DNA of 64,000 nt, taken from positions 2,432,001-2,496,000 of the forward strand of contig NZ_LN831790.1 in the NCBI RefSeq assembly GCF_001013905.1, read 5' to 3'. Numbering within the stretch: position 1 is the stretch's first letter; every line of letters starts with the position of its first letter. Position numbers and translations under genes: made by a program. The notes beneath the pieces were generated by a model, which saw only the letters and a list, made by a program, of their open reading frames with translations, did not search any database and was not told where the DNA came from. The DNA is from Streptomyces leeuwenhoekii (GTDB lineage: Bacteria; Actinomycetota; Actinomycetes; Streptomycetales; Streptomycetaceae). Shown here in pieces: positions 20,078 through 28,433 of this stretch.

Positions 20078-20113
20078 GCAGGGGGCCGGTCCCGTCCGGG
20101 ACCGGCCCCCTGC
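20078..20113. terminator. Bidirectional terminator between GH31 and GH12 genes
   Basis: A perfect 16-bp stem. GCAGGGGGCCGGTCCC (20078-20093) pairs with GGGACCGGCCCCCTGC (20098-20113), with a GTCC loop. It lies between the convergent GH31 (+) and GH12 (-) genes and closes both transcription units of the island. Confidence 0.85.
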
Positions 20114-20124
20114 GGCGGGCGGGG

Positions 20125-20838
20125 TCAGCTACTGCTGACGGTCAGGTTGTTGGTGGTGAAGTCCAGTCCGCCGGAGGACGAGGTGATCTCGTAGCCGAAC
20201 TGCACGTCGCCGATGGTCTCGTTGCCCATCCAGCCCTTGGTGTCCTTGATCCACTTCAGGATCGGCAGGATGTTCACCGTGCCGGAGGTGGAGTCGGAGG
20301 TGCGCAGGAAGGAGAAGACCTCGTTGGCGCCGTTGTTCCCCTTGTAGACGTTCCAGGTGTGGCCGCCGAGGGTGACGCTGCCCTGGGCGGTGCCGAGCGG
20401 GCCGACGGCGCCGTTGTAGTTGACCCAGAGCATGATCTCGTAGTCGTAGTCGGTGTCCCAGATGTCGTACGACGTGTTGTACGCGCCGGACGACGGGACG
20501 GTGACGTTGTAGCTGCTGGTGAGCGAGGCGAGCGAGCTGAGCGGCTTGTTGATCACCTTTTTCGCGTTGGGGTAGGACTTGATCCCGCCGGTGTCGGGGT
20601 GGTCGGCGCGCACGCCCCAGTTGGTGCCGGAATTGGCCCAGATGCACTGGCTGCCGGCGCCCGAGCCCCAGATGTTGTTGTAGAGGATGTAGCCGTTCAG
20701 GGTCGTGTTGCCCCACTGGTCGCAGGAGTTCCAGACGGCGGCCTGGGCGGGGGCGGAGGCGAGGCCGACGGTGGCGCCGAGCGCGAGGGCCGGGGCCAGC
20801 AGGGCCTTGACGATCCTGCGCGGAGTGCGTGTTGCCAT
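20125..20838 (-). CDS. Secreted GH12 endo-beta-1,4-glucanase / xyloglucanase
   Basis: Extracellular endoglucanase predicted to cut the beta-1,4-glucan backbone. The 237-residue protein has a Sec-type signal peptide (MATRTPRRIVKALLAP..., cleavage after AQA near residue 33) and a mature GH12 domain only, without a carbohydrate-binding module. Visible family marks are NNIWGSG near the start, YEIMLWVNYNG with the nucleophile Glu, and FGYEITSSSGG with the acid/base Glu. The ATG at 20838 follows GGAAGGGACG. It is the last gene of the leftward operon, 38 nt after the GH95 gene. GH12 enzymes include cellulases and xyloglucanases; the context favours the latter. Confidence 0.93.
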   Translation of the reverse strand: MATRTPRRIVKALLAPALALGATVGLASAPAQAAVWNSCDQWGNTTLNGYILYNNIWGSGAGSQCIWANSGTNWGVRADHPDTGGIKSYPNAKKVINKPLSSLASLTSSYNVTVPSSGAYNTSYDIWDTDYDYEIMLWVNYNGAVGPLGTAQGSVTLGGHTWNVYKGNNGANEVFSFLRTSDSTSGTVNILPILKWIKDTKGWMGNETIGDVQFGYEITSSSGGLDFTTNNLTVSSS

Positions 20839-20876
20839 GGCGTCCCTTCCATGGGTGGGGGGGGAGTTGCGGGGAG

Positions 20877-23102
20877 TCACCGCGTCCGCAGGGTGAGGAC
20901 GCGGTCCTCTCCGGCGACGAGGTCGAGCGGCTCGGCGCCGGAGGAGGTCATGAGGGCGACGCGGTGGCTGCGGGTGGGGCGCAGCACCGCGGTGGTGCCG
21001 TGCGGGTTCCAGGTGAGGTCGAGCGTGGCCCCGAACCGGGTCCGCACCCCGCGCAGCGTGCCGCTCGGCAGCGCCGCGGGCGCGGCGGGCAGGAGGACCA
21101 GCCGGTCGGGGGTCGACTGCACCAGCGCCTCGATCAGCACGGCGGGCAGGGTGTGCGCGGCGTCGGCGTTGTAGACGTCGCGGCGCGGGTAGTGCGCGCT
21201 CATCAGGGAGGCGTGGAAGAAGTCGCCGTCCAGGACCCGGCCGAGGGCGTGGCCGACGCGTTCGGCGTCCCGGAGCCGGGCCGCGATCAGGGCGTGGTGG
21301 AGGTGCCCGTGCGCGGAGTCGTTCTCGGCACCGCGCAGTTCCAGGGCGCGGTGAGCGGCGGCGGCGAGCGCGGGGGTGTCGTAGGGGTTGATCTCCTCCA
21401 GGGGCCACACCCCGTAGAGGTGGCTGAGGTGGCGGTGGTCGTAGGAGTCCTCCAGGCCGGGCCAGGCCCACTCGGCCAGGGCGCCGTCCTTGTTGACCCG
21501 GTGCGGCGGCAGCCGGTCGGCGAGCGCGCGCCAGCGGCCGGCGTCCGGGGTGTCCGGGTGGTAGGCGGCAGCGGTGCGCAGGGCGTGGCGGGCCGCCGAC
21601 AGGTCCATGGCCGCGTTGATCGCGCCCCAGCTCGCGTTGGCCGGCCGGTTCTCGGGCGAGTAGGAGGGGACGGCGACGAGGTGCCCGTCGGCGTCGGTGC
21701 GGGTGAGGAAGTCCTCGTAGAAGCGGGCGACCTCGGCCAGGGCGGCGGCGGTGCGCGGATCGCGGGCGCCGCGGGTCTCGTCGTGGTCGACGAGCGGTTT
21801 GAGCAGCCAGTCGGCTCCCGCGGTCCACAGGTGCAGGGGGTACTCGCGGTTGAAGTGGTAGGTGTGCCCGGACTCGCCGTCGCTGTGCGCGGGGGCGACC
21901 ACGCCCCGGGTGCCGAAGATGGCGCGGGCGTTGTCGCGCCAGTGCGGAAGCTGCCGGTGGATGTGGGCGGCGTGGGCCTCGGTGACCTCGGGGAGGGCGG
22001 CCGCGGCGGCGGAGGCGGTCTGGAGGTTGAGGTTGGCGTCGTGGGTGAAGGCGCCGGACCAGGCCGTGTCCCAGTCGCCAGTCCACAGGCCGGTGAGGCG
22101 GGGCGGGTTGAGGCCGCTGGAGGACAGCAGGTGGTAGCGGCCGGCGGCGAAGAGCCGCTCCAGCAGGGCCGCGCCGCGGGTCCGCGCGAGCAGCTCCGAG
22201 CCGGGCAGGGCGCGTTCGGCCGGGTCCGCGCCGAGGTCGAGGGTGACGCGGGCGTAGGCGGTGCGGTGCAGGGCGAGGTGGGGCCGGAGCAGGTCGTCGT
22301 AGGACTGCCCGGCCAGCAGGTCGCGCAGGGCGCGTCCCTCGGCCACCGTGTCCAGCTCGCCGGCGTGGCGGCGGACCCGGGTCAGGAGCAGGATCTCCCG
22401 GGCGCCGGTGACGCGCACGCCCGGGGGTGCCAGCGTCGTGGTGCCGCCGGTGACGGCGGCCAGGGTGACGCCGGTGAAGGCGAGGTCGCTGCCGGGGTAG
22501 CGGGCGCGCAGGGTCAGCAGGGCGCCCTCGGGGGTGAGGACGGCTCCGTGGCCGATGCCGAGTCCGGTGGGGGCGCCGGGCAGGTGCGGGTCCAGGCAGA
22601 GGTCGAGGGCGAGGTGCGGGGCGGTGACCCGCTGGACGATCACGTCGTCGGCGCGGGAGACGAAGACGCGGCTGTGCCACGCCCCGGCGACGGCCTCGGT
22701 CTCCCCGGTGGTGAAGTCGACGCTGCGGCGGCTGGTGTGGCCGGTGCCGGAGCCGGTGCCGGAGCCGGTGCCGGGTGCCGCGCGCAGCCGGGTCTGGAAG
22801 GCGGGGTGGAAGGGCCGCACCCAGCGCAGCGGGCGGCCGTCGGTGAAGGTCTCCGCGGCCGTGAGGTCCCCGGACAGCAGGCGGTCCTGGAGGGCGGGGA
22901 GGCCGGCGGCGAGGCGGGGCGGGTGGCGGTGCGCGTCGTCGCCGTCCGGACGGACGAGGGTGTGGTGCGTGACGATGACCCGGTCGTCGTCCGGGTCGCC
23001 GAACACGAGGGCGCCGTGGTGGCCGTTGCCGCTCAGGAAGGCGTCCTCCCAGCGGGCAGCCGGGGCCGGCTCCCACGTTCCGTGCACGGGACCGCCGGTC
23101 AT
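20877..23102 (-). CDS. GH95 alpha-L-fucosidase
   Basis: Predicted to remove the terminal alpha-1,2-fucose of fucosylated xyloglucan side chains. The 741-residue protein has no signal peptide. Family landmarks are FLSGNGHHGALVFGDP at the N-terminus, the Asn pair in THDANLNLQ, the general-acid Glu in SPEN (VPSYSPENRP), and HRHLSHLYGVWP. A late Asp in the DVYNAD segment corresponds to the catalytic Asp in the more common QIDGNFG. That last segment and the TW...W region are divergent from the best-known members. The ATG at 23102 overlaps the GH42 stop (ATGA). Alpha-L-galactosidase activity is a possible alternative within the family. Confidence 0.85.
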   Translation of the reverse strand: MTGGPVHGTWEPAPAARWEDAFLSGNGHHGALVFGDPDDDRVIVTHHTLVRPDGDDAHRHPPRLAAGLPALQDRLLSGDLTAAETFTDGRPLRWVRPFHPAFQTRLRAAPGTGSGTGSGTGHTSRRSVDFTTGETEAVAGAWHSRVFVSRADDVIVQRVTAPHLALDLCLDPHLPGAPTGLGIGHGAVLTPEGALLTLRARYPGSDLAFTGVTLAAVTGGTTTLAPPGVRVTGAREILLLTRVRRHAGELDTVAEGRALRDLLAGQSYDDLLRPHLALHRTAYARVTLDLGADPAERALPGSELLARTRGAALLERLFAAGRYHLLSSSGLNPPRLTGLWTGDWDTAWSGAFTHDANLNLQTASAAAAALPEVTEAHAAHIHRQLPHWRDNARAIFGTRGVVAPAHSDGESGHTYHFNREYPLHLWTAGADWLLKPLVDHDETRGARDPRTAAALAEVARFYEDFLTRTDADGHLVAVPSYSPENRPANASWGAINAAMDLSAARHALRTAAAYHPDTPDAGRWRALADRLPPHRVNKDGALAEWAWPGLEDSYDHRHLSHLYGVWPLEEINPYDTPALAAAAHRALELRGAENDSAHGHLHHALIAARLRDAERVGHALGRVLDGDFFHASLMSAHYPRRDVYNADAAHTLPAVLIEALVQSTPDRLVLLPAAPAALPSGTLRGVRTRFGATLDLTWNPHGTTAVLRPTRSHRVALMTSSGAEPLDLVAGEDRVLTLRTR

Positions 23103-25066
23103 GAGGCGAGCACCGCCACGCCGCGGCGGCCGAGGGTGACCCGGCCGGTGACGGTCTCGCCGGTCAGCAGGTCGCGGTGGGTGCCGGGCACCTGGACGGT
23201 GACCGGGTCGCGGCCGTGGTTGAGGAGGAACAGCACCTCGCCGCGGCGGACGGCCTCCACACCGGCCGGCAGCCCGTCGAGCACCGGGCGGACGCCCGCC
23301 TCGGCGGCGGCGCGGGCGAGCAGCGCCCGCAGCGCCGCGGGCTCGGGGAGCGTGGAGAGGTACCAGGCGCGCCCCTTGCGCAGGACGGCGGGGAGTCCGT
23401 CGAGTTCGCCGCCCCGGTAGGGGAGGGTCTCGTCGGCGGTGCCGTCGGGCTCGATCTCCTCCGACCACAGGGTGCCGCGCCAGTCGCCGCAATCGACGCT
23501 CTCCCCGGCCTCCAGCGGCCACCACTCGTGCAGGGTGCGGATGCCGAACAGGGCGCGCAGCCGGGCGTCCATGCCGCCGGGACGGATGCGGTCGTCCTCG
23601 TCGGCGACGCCGGTCAGGAAGCCGCAGACGAGGGTGGCGCCGCGGCGGACGTGGGCGAGGAGGTTGGCGATCGCGGCGTCGGTGAGGAGGTAGAGCTGCG
23701 GGACGACGACGACGCGGTACCGGGACAGGTCGTGCTCGGGGTGGGCGAAGTCGGTGGGCAGGTTCGCCTCCCACAGGGCGCGGTGCCAGGCCCGCAGGAC
23801 CTCCGGGTACTCCACCCTCCGGGAGGGGTGGGCCTCCTGGGTGCCGGCCCACCACGAGTGCCAGTCGTGCAGGATCGCCACGGAGGCGTCCACGGGGCGG
23901 CCGGACACCAGCGGGGCGATGGTGCCCAGGTCGGCGCCGAGCCGCTTGACCTCCTGGAAGGTACGGCCCTCCTCCCCCGCGTGGCCGATCATGCCGGAGT
24001 GGAACTTCTCCGCGCCCTGCCGGGACTGGCGCCACTGGAAGTAGCAGACGGCGTCCGCGCCGCGGGCCACGGCCTGCAGGGACCACAGGCGGTTGAGGCC
24101 CCGGGGCTTGGGGTGGTTCACACCGCGCCAGTTGACCGGTCCGGCCGCCTGCTCCATGAGCATCCACGGGCCGCGGGCCTGGGAGCGGGTCATGTCCTGG
24201 ACCAGCGCGCCGTGCTGGGCGCCGAGCGGGTCGCGCGGGTCGGGGTAGAGGTCGACGGAGACGACGTCCTCCTCCTCGGCCCAGCGCCAGGCGTCCTGGC
24301 CGAACCACAGCGGCATGAAGTTGGTGGTGACCGGCAGGTGCGGGGTGTGGCGGCGGACGATGTCCCGCTCGGCGGCGTAGCACTCCAGGAGCATGTCGGA
24401 GGTGAAGCGCCGGAAATCCAGCACCTGGGCGGGGTTCTTCAGGTAGTGGGCGCGGCGGGGCGGTATGACCTCCTCCCAGTCGCCGTAGCCCTGGCTCCAG
24501 AAGGCGGTGCCCCACGCGGTGTTGAGGGCCTCCAGGGTGCCGTACCGGGCCCGGAGCCAGGCGCGGAAGCGGGTGGCGGCCTCGTCGCCGTGGTCGTAGG
24601 TGCAGTACTCGTTGTTGATGTGCCACATGGTGAGGGCGGGGTGGCTCGCGTAGCGGGCGGCCAGGTCCTCGGTGATGGCGGCGGCGTGGCGGCGGTAGGT
24701 GGCGCTGGAGTGGGAGAAGTGCTGCCGGCCGCCCCACCACTCGGTGCGGCCGTCCTCGTCGCGGGGCAGGGTGTCCGGGTGGAGGCGGCCGAGCCACGGC
24801 GGGGGCGAGGCGGTGGGGGTTGCGAGGACGACGCCGATGCCGTTGCCGTGCATCAGGTCCATCAGCCGGTCCAGCCAGCCGAAGTCCCGCTCGCCGGGGC
24901 GCGGCTCCAGCTTCGACCAGGAGAAGACGCCGAGCGTCACGGAGTTGACGCCGGCGTCCTTCATCAGCCGGACGTCCTCGTGCCAGGTCTCCTCGGGCCA
25001 CTGCTCGGGGTTGTAGTCGCCGCCGTAGAGCAGGCGGCCGCGGGTCGCGTCGCTGAGGTTCGGCAT
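23099..25066 (-). CDS. GH42 beta-galactosidase
   Basis: Predicted to remove beta-galactose from xyloglucan oligosaccharide side chains once fucose is gone. The 655-residue protein has no signal peptide. The TIM-barrel start LLYGGDYNPEQWPEETWHEDVRLMKDAGVN is typical. The acid/base is the Glu of WHINNEYC, the nucleophile is the Glu of WMLMEQ, and AVCYFQWRQSRQGAEKFHSG follows. A glutamine-amidotransferase-like trimerisation domain (residues about 390-590) and a short beta domain complete the family architecture. Its ATG (25066) overlaps the GH74 stop and its stop overlaps the GH95 start, so GH74-GH42-GH95 are translationally linked. Confidence 0.93.
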   Translation of the reverse strand: MPNLSDATRGRLLYGGDYNPEQWPEETWHEDVRLMKDAGVNSVTLGVFSWSKLEPRPGERDFGWLDRLMDLMHGNGIGVVLATPTASPPPWLGRLHPDTLPRDEDGRTEWWGGRQHFSHSSATYRRHAAAITEDLAARYASHPALTMWHINNEYCTYDHGDEAATRFRAWLRARYGTLEALNTAWGTAFWSQGYGDWEEVIPPRRAHYLKNPAQVLDFRRFTSDMLLECYAAERDIVRRHTPHLPVTTNFMPLWFGQDAWRWAEEEDVVSVDLYPDPRDPLGAQHGALVQDMTRSQARGPWMLMEQAAGPVNWRGVNHPKPRGLNRLWSLQAVARGADAVCYFQWRQSRQGAEKFHSGMIGHAGEEGRTFQEVKRLGADLGTIAPLVSGRPVDASVAILHDWHSWWAGTQEAHPSRRVEYPEVLRAWHRALWEANLPTDFAHPEHDLSRYRVVVVPQLYLLTDAAIANLLAHVRRGATLVCGFLTGVADEDDRIRPGGMDARLRALFGIRTLHEWWPLEAGESVDCGDWRGTLWSEEIEPDGTADETLPYRGGELDGLPAVLRKGRAWYLSTLPEPAALRALLARAAAEAGVRPVLDGLPAGVEAVRRGEVLFLLNHGRDPVTVQVPGTHRDLLTGETVTGRVTLGRRGVAVLAS

Positions 25067-27273
25067 CAGACCGGCTCCCCGTACTGGATGCCGCGCCCGT
25101 TGGTGGCGAGGTAGACGCGGCCGTGGACCCGGGGGTCGCCGGTGATCGTCTCACCGGTCCAGCCCCACTGGTGGGCGTCGTCGTTGATCCGCGTCCAGCT
25201 CCTCGCCTCGTCGTCGGAGCGGTAGACGGCGGTCAGGCCGGGCTGGACGGAGCCGACCTGGTAGAGCGCGGGGTAGGCGGCGCCGTCGGCGGCCTTTCCG
25301 AAGCCGAGGGTGTGACAGGCCCGGCAACTGGTGATCCTGCGGAAGGCGGCGCCGCCGTCCGTGGAGCGGTACAGCCCGTTCTCCTTGGTGCTCAGCCACA
25401 GGTCGCCGGAGCGGCCCGGCGCCGCGACCAGCTCGTACTGGCCGTCCCCGGCGGGCAGGCCGCTCGCGCGGGCGGTGAAGGTGAGGCCGCCGTCGGTGCT
25501 GGCGTACAGCGTTCCCGTGCCGGTGTCGTAGGCGTAGAAGCGGGCGGGGTCGGCCGGGTCGGCGACGGGTGTGGCGCCCTGGGGGAAGGAGGTGACCTCG
25601 GTCCAGGTGGTGCCGTTGTCGGCCGAGCGGTGGGCCGGGTGCCTGGTGCCGTCCCAGTGCACGAAGGACCACAGCAGCACGCTGCCGTCGGCGTTGGTGG
25701 CGATCGGTCCGGGGGCGTCCTCGGCGATGGCGGGCTGGGTCGCGAAGGGCGTCCAGGTGCGGCCGCCGTCGGTGGAGCAGGCGCCGTTGCCGTGGTCGCC
25801 CCAGCCCGCCCGGACGACGTACGCCGGCCGGCGCGCCGCCTGCGCGAGTCCGGTCGCCGACCCGAAGACGGGGTTGGTGGCCATGCCGCGCGAGGGCGAG
25901 GCGGTGAGCCGCTCGTGGTACATCACGCCGATGTCCCGGGAGCCGCTGAGCAGGTGCGCCGCCCCGGTGGGCGGGGAGACGAGCTGGGTCACGGACGTCT
26001 CCTCCAGGCCACGGATCTCCGGCGCCCAGTGGGTGAGGTCCCGGGTGCCGTAGAGGGTGGCTCCGGTGCCGTAGACGATGTGCCGGGAGTCGTAGGGGTC
26101 GAGGGCCAGGGCCTGGATCCACCAGCCGAACTTGGGCCGGTCCTCGCCCCACGTGAGGTAGGGCGTCTCGGACACGTCGAAGACGGCGTGGTCCTTCAGG
26201 GACGTCCAGGTGCGGCCGCCGTCGGTGGTGCGGTACAGGGTGTCGACCGCGGCCCAGCGGTTGTTGGTGGAGACCACGACGGTGCCGGGGCGGCGGGCGT
26301 CGACGGCGACCCCGCCGTAGCCGAAGGTGTCGGCGGATCCGTCGGGCGCGGCGGGCGTGACGTCGGTCCATGTGCCGGTGCCGGTGGCCAGTTTGTGCAC
26401 GCTGCCGTCGGTCTGCCCGTTGGGGCCGGGCGCGTCGGCGTACGTCACGTACAGCTCGCGGGTGTGGCGGTCGTACGCGGCCCGGATCGGGACCTCGGCG
26501 GACGCGCCGCCCGGCTGCCCGGGGACGGGCGACCAGGTGATGCCGTCGACCGTGCGGAAGAGGTTCGGCGCGGTGCCGCCGCCGTCGCCCCAGCCGGCGT
26601 AGACCGCGCGGCCGGCGGCGACCAGGAGGGTGACGCCCTGGCCGGTGGCGGTGGGGGCGGGCGGGAAGCCGGTCGCCGGGGCCCAGCTCGCGCCCCGGTC
26701 GGTGGACTTGAGCAGCCCGTCGTGGCGGGTGCCCAGCCACAGGGTGTCGCTGTCGCGCGGGTCGACCAGCAGGCGCTCGCCGGTGCCCCGGCCGTCCTCG
26801 TTGGCGCCCAGCTTGACGGTGAGGTCGGTGCGCTGCCAGGTGGCGCCGCGGTCGGCCGAGCGCAGGACGGCGCCGTTGCCGGCCCAGGGCTGGGCGTAGG
26901 TGCCGAGGGCCAGGTACAGCCGGTCCGGGTGGGCGGGGTCGACGGCCATCGCCTCCACGCCGAGGAGGTTCCAGTCGTCCCAGCCCAGGTGGTCCAGGAG
27001 CGGGACCCAGCGGGCGGCGCGGCGGTCCCAGCGGTAGGCCCCGCCGATGTCGGTGCGGGCGTAGGCGAGGCCGCGGACGGAGGGGTGGAAGAGGACGCCG
27101 GTGACGAAGCCGGTGCCGCCGATGACGACGTTGCGCCAGCGGTAGGCGGTGGTGGCCGGGGTCGCGCCTTCGGCGGCGTGCGCGTGCCCGGCGGGGAGCG
27201 GGACGGCGGTGAGCGCGGCGGTCGCCGCGGTCCCGGCGAGAACGGCACGACGGCTCAGGCGGGACGCGTGCAT
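25066..27273 (-). CDS. Secreted GH74 xyloglucanase
   Basis: Predicted endo-beta-1,4-glucanase specific for xyloglucan, acting outside the cell. The 735-residue protein has a Tat signal (LSRRAVLAG, then a hydrophobic stretch ending AHA near residue 35). It consists of the tandem seven-bladed propellers of GH74 with many DGGRTW-type turns. The catalytic Asp positions are in YARTDIGGAYRWD and SGSRDIGVMY. There is no CBM or linker, whereas many actinobacterial GH74 enzymes carry CBM2. The ATG at 27273 follows GAGG. It starts the enzyme part of the leftward operon, 212 nt after the permease genes. GH74 is nearly exclusive to xyloglucan, so this gene is the best pointer to the island's substrate. 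Confidence 0.93.
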   Translation of the reverse strand: MHASRLSRRAVLAGTAATAALTAVPLPAGHAHAAEGATPATTAYRWRNVVIGGTGFVTGVLFHPSVRGLAYARTDIGGAYRWDRRAARWVPLLDHLGWDDWNLLGVEAMAVDPAHPDRLYLALGTYAQPWAGNGAVLRSADRGATWQRTDLTVKLGANEDGRGTGERLLVDPRDSDTLWLGTRHDGLLKSTDRGASWAPATGFPPAPTATGQGVTLLVAAGRAVYAGWGDGGGTAPNLFRTVDGITWSPVPGQPGGASAEVPIRAAYDRHTRELYVTYADAPGPNGQTDGSVHKLATGTGTWTDVTPAAPDGSADTFGYGGVAVDARRPGTVVVSTNNRWAAVDTLYRTTDGGRTWTSLKDHAVFDVSETPYLTWGEDRPKFGWWIQALALDPYDSRHIVYGTGATLYGTRDLTHWAPEIRGLEETSVTQLVSPPTGAAHLLSGSRDIGVMYHERLTASPSRGMATNPVFGSATGLAQAARRPAYVVRAGWGDHGNGACSTDGGRTWTPFATQPAIAEDAPGPIATNADGSVLLWSFVHWDGTRHPAHRSADNGTTWTEVTSFPQGATPVADPADPARFYAYDTGTGTLYASTDGGLTFTARASGLPAGDGQYELVAAPGRSGDLWLSTKENGLYRSTDGGAAFRRITSCRACHTLGFGKAADGAAYPALYQVGSVQPGLTAVYRSDDEARSWTRINDDAHQWGWTGETITGDPRVHGRVYLATNGRGIQYGEPV

Positions 27274-27419
27274 GACATACCTCGTTCTGTGCGGCTCGGA
27301 GGGGCGAGGGGCGGGTCGGAGGACGCGCTGGGAGGGCGACCGGCGGGGTGACGGCCGGGGCGGGGCGGGCGGTGCGGGCGCGGGCGTGGCGTGGGCGCGA
27401 CGCGGGTGGAGCGGTGGAA

Positions 27420-27462
27420 CCGTCGCGGCCGGCCGCGGGCAGGAGCGGACCGGCCGCGACGG
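27420..27462 (-). terminator. Intra-operon hairpin between permease and GH74 genes
   Basis: A perfect 13-bp stem, CCGTCGCGGCCGG (27420-27432) with CCGGCCGCGACGG (27450-27462), and a 17-base loop. It sits just after the second permease gene in a 212-nt gap of the otherwise tightly packed leftward operon. It could be a partial terminator or an mRNA-stability element separating transport from enzyme genes. Confidence 0.6.
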
Positions 27463-27485
27463 GGCGGGGGTGCCCGGCCGGCGCG

Positions 27486-28433
27486 TCAGCCCTTGACGGC
27501 GCCGGTGAGCATGCCCTTCTTGAAGTGGCGCTGGACGAAGGGCGACAGCACCGCGACGGGCAGCAGGGCCATCACCATCACGGCCATCTGGATGGCGAGT
27601 GCGGAGATCTGCCCGGTGTTGATCTGGGCGGACAGGCCGACCGGCCGCTCCTGCTTCTGCACGAGCTGGATCATCACGTTCTGCAGCGGCATCATGTCCT
27701 GGTCGGTCAGGTAGATCGACGCGTTGAACCAGGCGCTCCAGTAGCCGACGGCGTAGAACAGGGAGATGACGGCGAGCACGGCCCTGGACAGCGGCATCAC
27801 GATCGTCCACAGGATGCGCCAGTCGCCGGCGCCGTCGATGCGGGCGCTGTCGATGAGTTCGGACGAGATGCCCATGAAGAACGCCCGCAGGACGAGGATG
27901 TTGAAGACGCTCACCGCGCTCGGCAGGATCAGCGCCAGATAGGTGTCGGTCAGGCCGAGCGCCTGCACCAGCAGATAGGTCGGGATCAGGCCCGCGCCGA
28001 AGAACATCGTCGCGAGCAGCGTCATCAGGATCCAGCGGTGGCCCAGCGAGCCGGAGCGGGACAGTCCGTAGGCGCACAGCACCGAGACGGCCATGCTGAA
28101 CAGTGTGCCGACGACGGTGACGCCGATGCTGACCAGCGCGGCGCGCTGCACCTGGCCGCCGCCGAGCAGCTCCTGGTAGGCGACGAAGGTGAGGTCCTTG
28201 GGGATCACCACCAGGCCGCCGGCCTCGTCGATGGTCTTCTTCGACGACAGGCTGGTGACGATGACGATCCACAGCGGGAACAGGATCGCGAAGCAGGCGA
28301 AGAAGAGCACGACGCCCTTGGCGGCGAGCCCGGCCCTGCGGGGCTCCTCCTCCCACACCGGGCGGGGCGGGGCGGCCCAGCGGCCCGGCTCGCGCGGCTC
28401 CTTCACCGGCGGTCGGTCGACGACGGCGGTCAC
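27486..28433 (-). CDS. ABC sugar importer permease, LplC/YtcP (MalG-like) type
   Basis: A 315-residue inner-membrane protein with six predicted helices (VVLFFACFAILFPLWIVIV; LIPTYLLVQALGL; ISLFYAVGYWSAWF; LAIQMAVMVMALLPVAVLSPF). The permease EAA-type loop is SSELIDSARIDGAGDWRILWTIVMPLSRAVLA, which docks the ATPase. The start is the GTG at 28433, overlapping the stop of the first permease (GTGA). It pairs with the adjacent permease and lipoprotein. The C-terminal RHFKKGMLTGAVKG ending is typical of the Lpl/Ytc oligosaccharide subfamily. No ATP-binding subunit is encoded nearby. Confidence 0.93.
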   Translation of the reverse strand: MTAVVDRPPVKEPREPGRWAAPPRPVWEEEPRRAGLAAKGVVLFFACFAILFPLWIVIVTSLSSKKTIDEAGGLVVIPKDLTFVAYQELLGGGQVQRAALVSIGVTVVGTLFSMAVSVLCAYGLSRSGSLGHRWILMTLLATMFFGAGLIPTYLLVQALGLTDTYLALILPSAVSVFNILVLRAFFMGISSELIDSARIDGAGDWRILWTIVMPLSRAVLAVISLFYAVGYWSAWFNASIYLTDQDMMPLQNVMIQLVQKQERPVGLSAQINTGQISALAIQMAVMVMALLPVAVLSPFVQRHFKKGMLTGAVKG

